Below, one piece after another: positions 5,896-6,172 of a DNA stretch of 6,172 nt. The stretch spans positions 1 to 6,172 of the forward strand of contig JADFNZ010000095.1 of the NCBI GenBank assembly GCA_022563135.1, read 5' to 3'. The position numbers were made by a program, and so were the translations under genes. Source of the DNA: Chloroflexota bacterium. GTDB lineage: Bacteria; Chloroflexota; Dehalococcoidia; DSTF01; RBG-16-68-14. Within the stretch, counting starts at the first letter, position 1; each line of letters begins with the position of its first letter. The notes beneath the pieces are model-generated. The model worked only from the letters and a program-made list of their open reading frames with translations, ran no database searches and was not told the origin of the DNA.

Positions 5896-5973
5896 CTCCG
5901 CCTCGGCGCGCAGCGTCGCCACGCCGGCGCGCAGCAGCCCCGCGACTTGGGGGAGGGTGAGGGGTGTAGGCAT
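5896..5973 (-). repeat. Direct repeat copy B (dinB 5' fragment in chimeric ORF)
   Basis: A 78-base near copy of 5382-5468 in the same orientation, with 427 bases between the copies. It starts at the ATG and ends after the AEAE codons, where the sequence becomes HicA-like and less GC-rich. Confidence 0.85.
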
Positions 5974-5977
5974 CGCA

Positions 5978-6073
5978 CTATTTCTTCTTCTTGCTGCCTC
6001 CCGTTCCACTGCCTTTAGTTTGCGCGCCTTCCTTTATCGGGACAGGCTTACGCTCCTTCTCAACGCTTGGCAT
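5978..6073 (-). CDS. Small Gly/Lys-rich basic protein, 31 residues
   Basis: A short open frame of 31 codons plus TAG. The product begins MPSVEKERKPVPIKEGAQ and ends TKGSGTGGSKKKK, so it is basic and probably disordered at its C-terminus. The ATG is fixed by an in-frame TGA directly before it and by a full AGGAGG at 6080-6085, six bases upstream. That strong ribosome binding site is the main reason to call it real. The stop lies four bases before the ATG of the DinB/HicA chimera, so it reads as part of one tight minus-strand operon. The frame to its right ends in a similar Gly/Ser/Lys tail. I do not recognise the family. A Lys-rich tail could bind RNA or the ribosome, but this is inference. 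Confidence 0.6.
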   Translation of the reverse strand: MPSVEKERKPVPIKEGAQTKGSGTGGSKKKK

Positions 6074-6079
6074 TCACAT

Positions 6080-6085
6080 CCTCCT
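6080..6085 (-). promoter_or_regulatory. Consensus ribosome binding site of the 31-residue gene
   Basis: AGGAGG on the minus strand, six bases before the ATG at 6073. It is among the strongest sites in the window and is the main evidence for the small gene. Confidence 0.7.
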
Positions 6086-6133
6086 GCGTGAGTACCTCCC
6101 AGGGCTTTGTCGCGTGCGCCGGTATGCTGGCGG

Positions 6134-6172
6134 CTATTTCCCTTTACCGCCGCCTTTGCTTTGGCCACTCTC
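6134..6172 (-). CDS. C-terminal end of a Gly/Lys-rich protein (partial)
   Basis: Only the last twelve codons and the TAG lie in the window, in the minus-strand frame that reaches the edge: ESGQSKGGGKGK. The Gly/Lys/Ser tail resembles the end of the next small protein (GSGTGGSKKKK), which supports reading this frame as coding and suggests two related small genes in tandem. The start and most of the protein lie outside the window, so neither family nor size can be stated. Confidence 0.4.
   Translation of the reverse strand, partial: ESGQSKGGGKGK

Larger units (their letters stand above)
5776..5973 (-). pseudogene. Chimeric ORF: DinB N-terminus fused to HicA-like C-terminus
   Basis: A 65-codon open frame with two unlike halves. 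Residues 1-26 (MPTPLTLPQVAGLLRAGVAT, then LRAEAE) copy the start of the neighbouring dinB-like protein. Residues about 27-65 are lower in GC and end DVPSGLLLSKIKAAGISAQE and FEELL, which fits the C-terminal pattern GxLxxIxxxAGxsxxeFxxLL of HicA toxins. Its stop overlaps the hicB start, exactly where hicA belongs. The HicA N-terminal half with its catalytic histidine is missing. I read it as a toxin gene destroyed by a rearrangement that left the frame open, but an expressed fusion is possible. The ATG at 5973, shared with copy A, is preferred over an in-frame ATG at 6009, because the latter overlaps the small gene upstream. The HicA assignment comes from pattern and context. Confidence 0.65.

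Noticed and set aside
5543..6091. Plus-strand open frame of about 180 codons opposite hicB, the chimera and the small ORF
   Set aside because: It is the antisense of well-supported minus-strand genes, without a ribosome binding site or recognisable domain.
1..6172. CRISPR array, tRNA genes, complete insertion sequences, or transposase genes
   Set aside because: No regularly spaced repeats, tRNA cloverleafs apart from the tmRNA, or transposase-like proteins are visible.

Overview
The window looks like a GC-rich bacterial chromosome segment. The best lineage hint is the tmRNA, whose encoded proteolysis tag reads GEREFALAA. From memory, this resembles the GERELVLAG tag of Dehalococcoides, so Chloroflexota (Dehalococcoidia-like) is my tentative placement. 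It rests on one short peptide plus high GC and is inference.

Left block (1-1384, minus strand): two genes of clearly lower GC (roughly 45-55% in the lines I counted, against about 70-78% inside the central operon). In transcription order they are a small membrane-anchored coiled-coil protein of unknown function and a stand-alone AlbA_2/Schlafen-type putative nucleic-acid-binding protein. They lie just beyond the 3' end of the tmRNA gene, a classic integration site for mobile elements, so they may be imported cargo. No integrase or att repeat is visible.

ssrA block (1510-1912, minus strand): a complete tmRNA with a CCA-encoded 3' end, a tag ORF, a strong hairpin terminator and a plausible -10 box. 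It is divergent from the next operon.

Central block (2017-4933, plus strand): a flavin-dependent monooxygenase/reductase of the geranylgeranyl-reductase-like type overlaps an epoxide-hydrolase-type alpha/beta hydrolase by ATGA. A separate lipase/PGAP1-like alpha/beta hydrolase follows after a short AT-richer gap. The first two make chemical sense together: one could form an epoxide and the other open it.

Right block (4938-6172, minus strand): a string of small genes. In transcription order these are the end of a Gly/Lys-rich protein (cut by the window edge), a 31-residue Lys-tailed small protein with a consensus ribosome binding site, a chimeric ORF joining a duplicated DinB N-terminus to what looks like the C-terminus of a HicA toxin, an intact HicB-type antitoxin, a perfect 28-nt palindrome, and a DinB-family metalloprotein. 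The chimera and duplication look like a rearrangement scar. Together with the small Lys-tailed ORFs they are the most unusual part of the window. I do not see a convincing new multi-gene system; the candidates worth checking are given as findings.
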